Shown here in pieces: positions 5,810 through 6,060 of a stretch of DNA of 6,060 nt. The position numbers were made by a program, and so were the translations under genes. The DNA comes from Candidatus Portiera sp. (GTDB lineage: Bacteria > Pseudomonadota > Gammaproteobacteria > CBDBNL01 > JAAOII01). The stretch is taken from contig JAAOII010000210.1 of the NCBI GenBank assembly GCA_015163845.1, positions 1-6,060 of the forward strand, read 5' to 3'. The notes under the pieces are model-generated. The model ran no database searches. It was not told where the DNA came from and saw only the letters and a list, made by a program, of their open reading frames with translations. Each line of letters starts with the position of its first letter. The first letter of the stretch is position 1.

Positions 5810-6060
5810 TGACTGAAGTTATTGTTGCTCTGGGTTCAAACATAGAACCGCAAGATAATATACCTAATGCCATGGCAAAGCTAGATGAAATGTTTAACTT
5901 AGTTAAAAAAGCGCGACCTTTACACACCAAACCAGTTGATGTTGTGGGAGAGCAACCGGACTTCATCAACACTGGATGTTTGCTAAATACACAACTTACG
6001 CAAGAAGAGTTGCGTAAACAACTCAAACAAATTGAACAGCAAATGGGGCGTGAGTCAATA
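5809..6060 (+). CDS. folK: 6-hydroxymethyl-7,8-dihydropterin pyrophosphokinase (HPPK), N-terminal part
   Basis: FolK transfers pyrophosphate from ATP to 6-hydroxymethyl-7,8-dihydropterin, making the substrate of dihydropteroate synthase (FolP). Only the first 84 residues are in the window. VALGSNI (6-12) is the typical HPPK first strand. QPDFINTG (49-56) carries F52 and N54, matching the pterin-contacting Tyr53 and Asn55 of E. coli FolK. The helix EELRKQLKQIEQQMGR (66-81) matches the segment before the ATP-binding loop. The DLDI-containing motif lies beyond the window end. The start is GTG at 5809, which shares its first G with the folB TAG stop. The frame has a TGA at 5803-5805, so no earlier start is possible. 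The one-base overlap implies translational coupling to folB, consistent with consecutive pathway steps. Confidence 0.93.
   Translation, partial: MTEVIVALGSNIEPQDNIPNAMAKLDEMFNLVKKARPLHTKPVDVVGEQPDFINTGCLLNTQLTQEELRKQLKQIEQQMGRESI

Noticed and set aside
5766..6026. Minus-strand frame of 86 codons over folB-folK
   Set aside because: It is antisense to clear FolB and FolK coding sequence and has no recognisable product.

Overview
The window is a stretch of ordinary, moderately AT-rich bacterial chromosome carrying six genes, all on the + strand. Protein similarity (E. coli-type Acs, FtsH, FolB/FolX and FolK) and the order rlmE-ftsH-folate genes point to a member of the Pseudomonadota (Proteobacteria). 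A gammaproteobacterium seems most likely, but the sequence does not settle the class. I see no mobile element, CRISPR array, rRNA, tRNA or phage gene, and no sign of recent transfer.

Layout. Bases 2-586 hold the C-terminal part of a membrane transporter of the sodium:solute symporter type. After 20 bases comes acs (607-2544), acetyl-CoA synthetase with every key motif intact. The spacing suggests an uptake-and-activation pair for acetate or another small acid. Almost touching acs is rlmE (about 2550-3143), the 23S rRNA 2'-O-methyltransferase. Its reading frame has no ATG, GTG or TTG upstream of the catalytic lysine, so it seems to start at a rare codon (ATA or ATC).

An AT-rich gap (3144-3269) carries short repeats and a good heat-shock-type promoter, followed by ftsH (3270-5228), the membrane AAA+ zinc protease. 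A second gap (5229-5377) holds an 11-base tandem repeat and a possible weak stem, but no convincing terminator. Then come folB (5378-5809), whose protein mixes features of dihydroneopterin aldolase and of the FolX epimerase, and folK (from 5809), which overlaps folB by one base and runs off the window end.

How the genes fit together. E. coli has rlmE-ftsH-folP-glmM. Here the same rlmE-ftsH core is followed by two other folate genes, so folP may lie just beyond the window. Heat-shock control of ftsH fits its role in membrane protein quality control, and RlmE is also heat-inducible in E. coli. No previously undescribed system is evident. The points most worth a second look are the rlmE start, the ftsH promoter region and the hybrid character of FolB.
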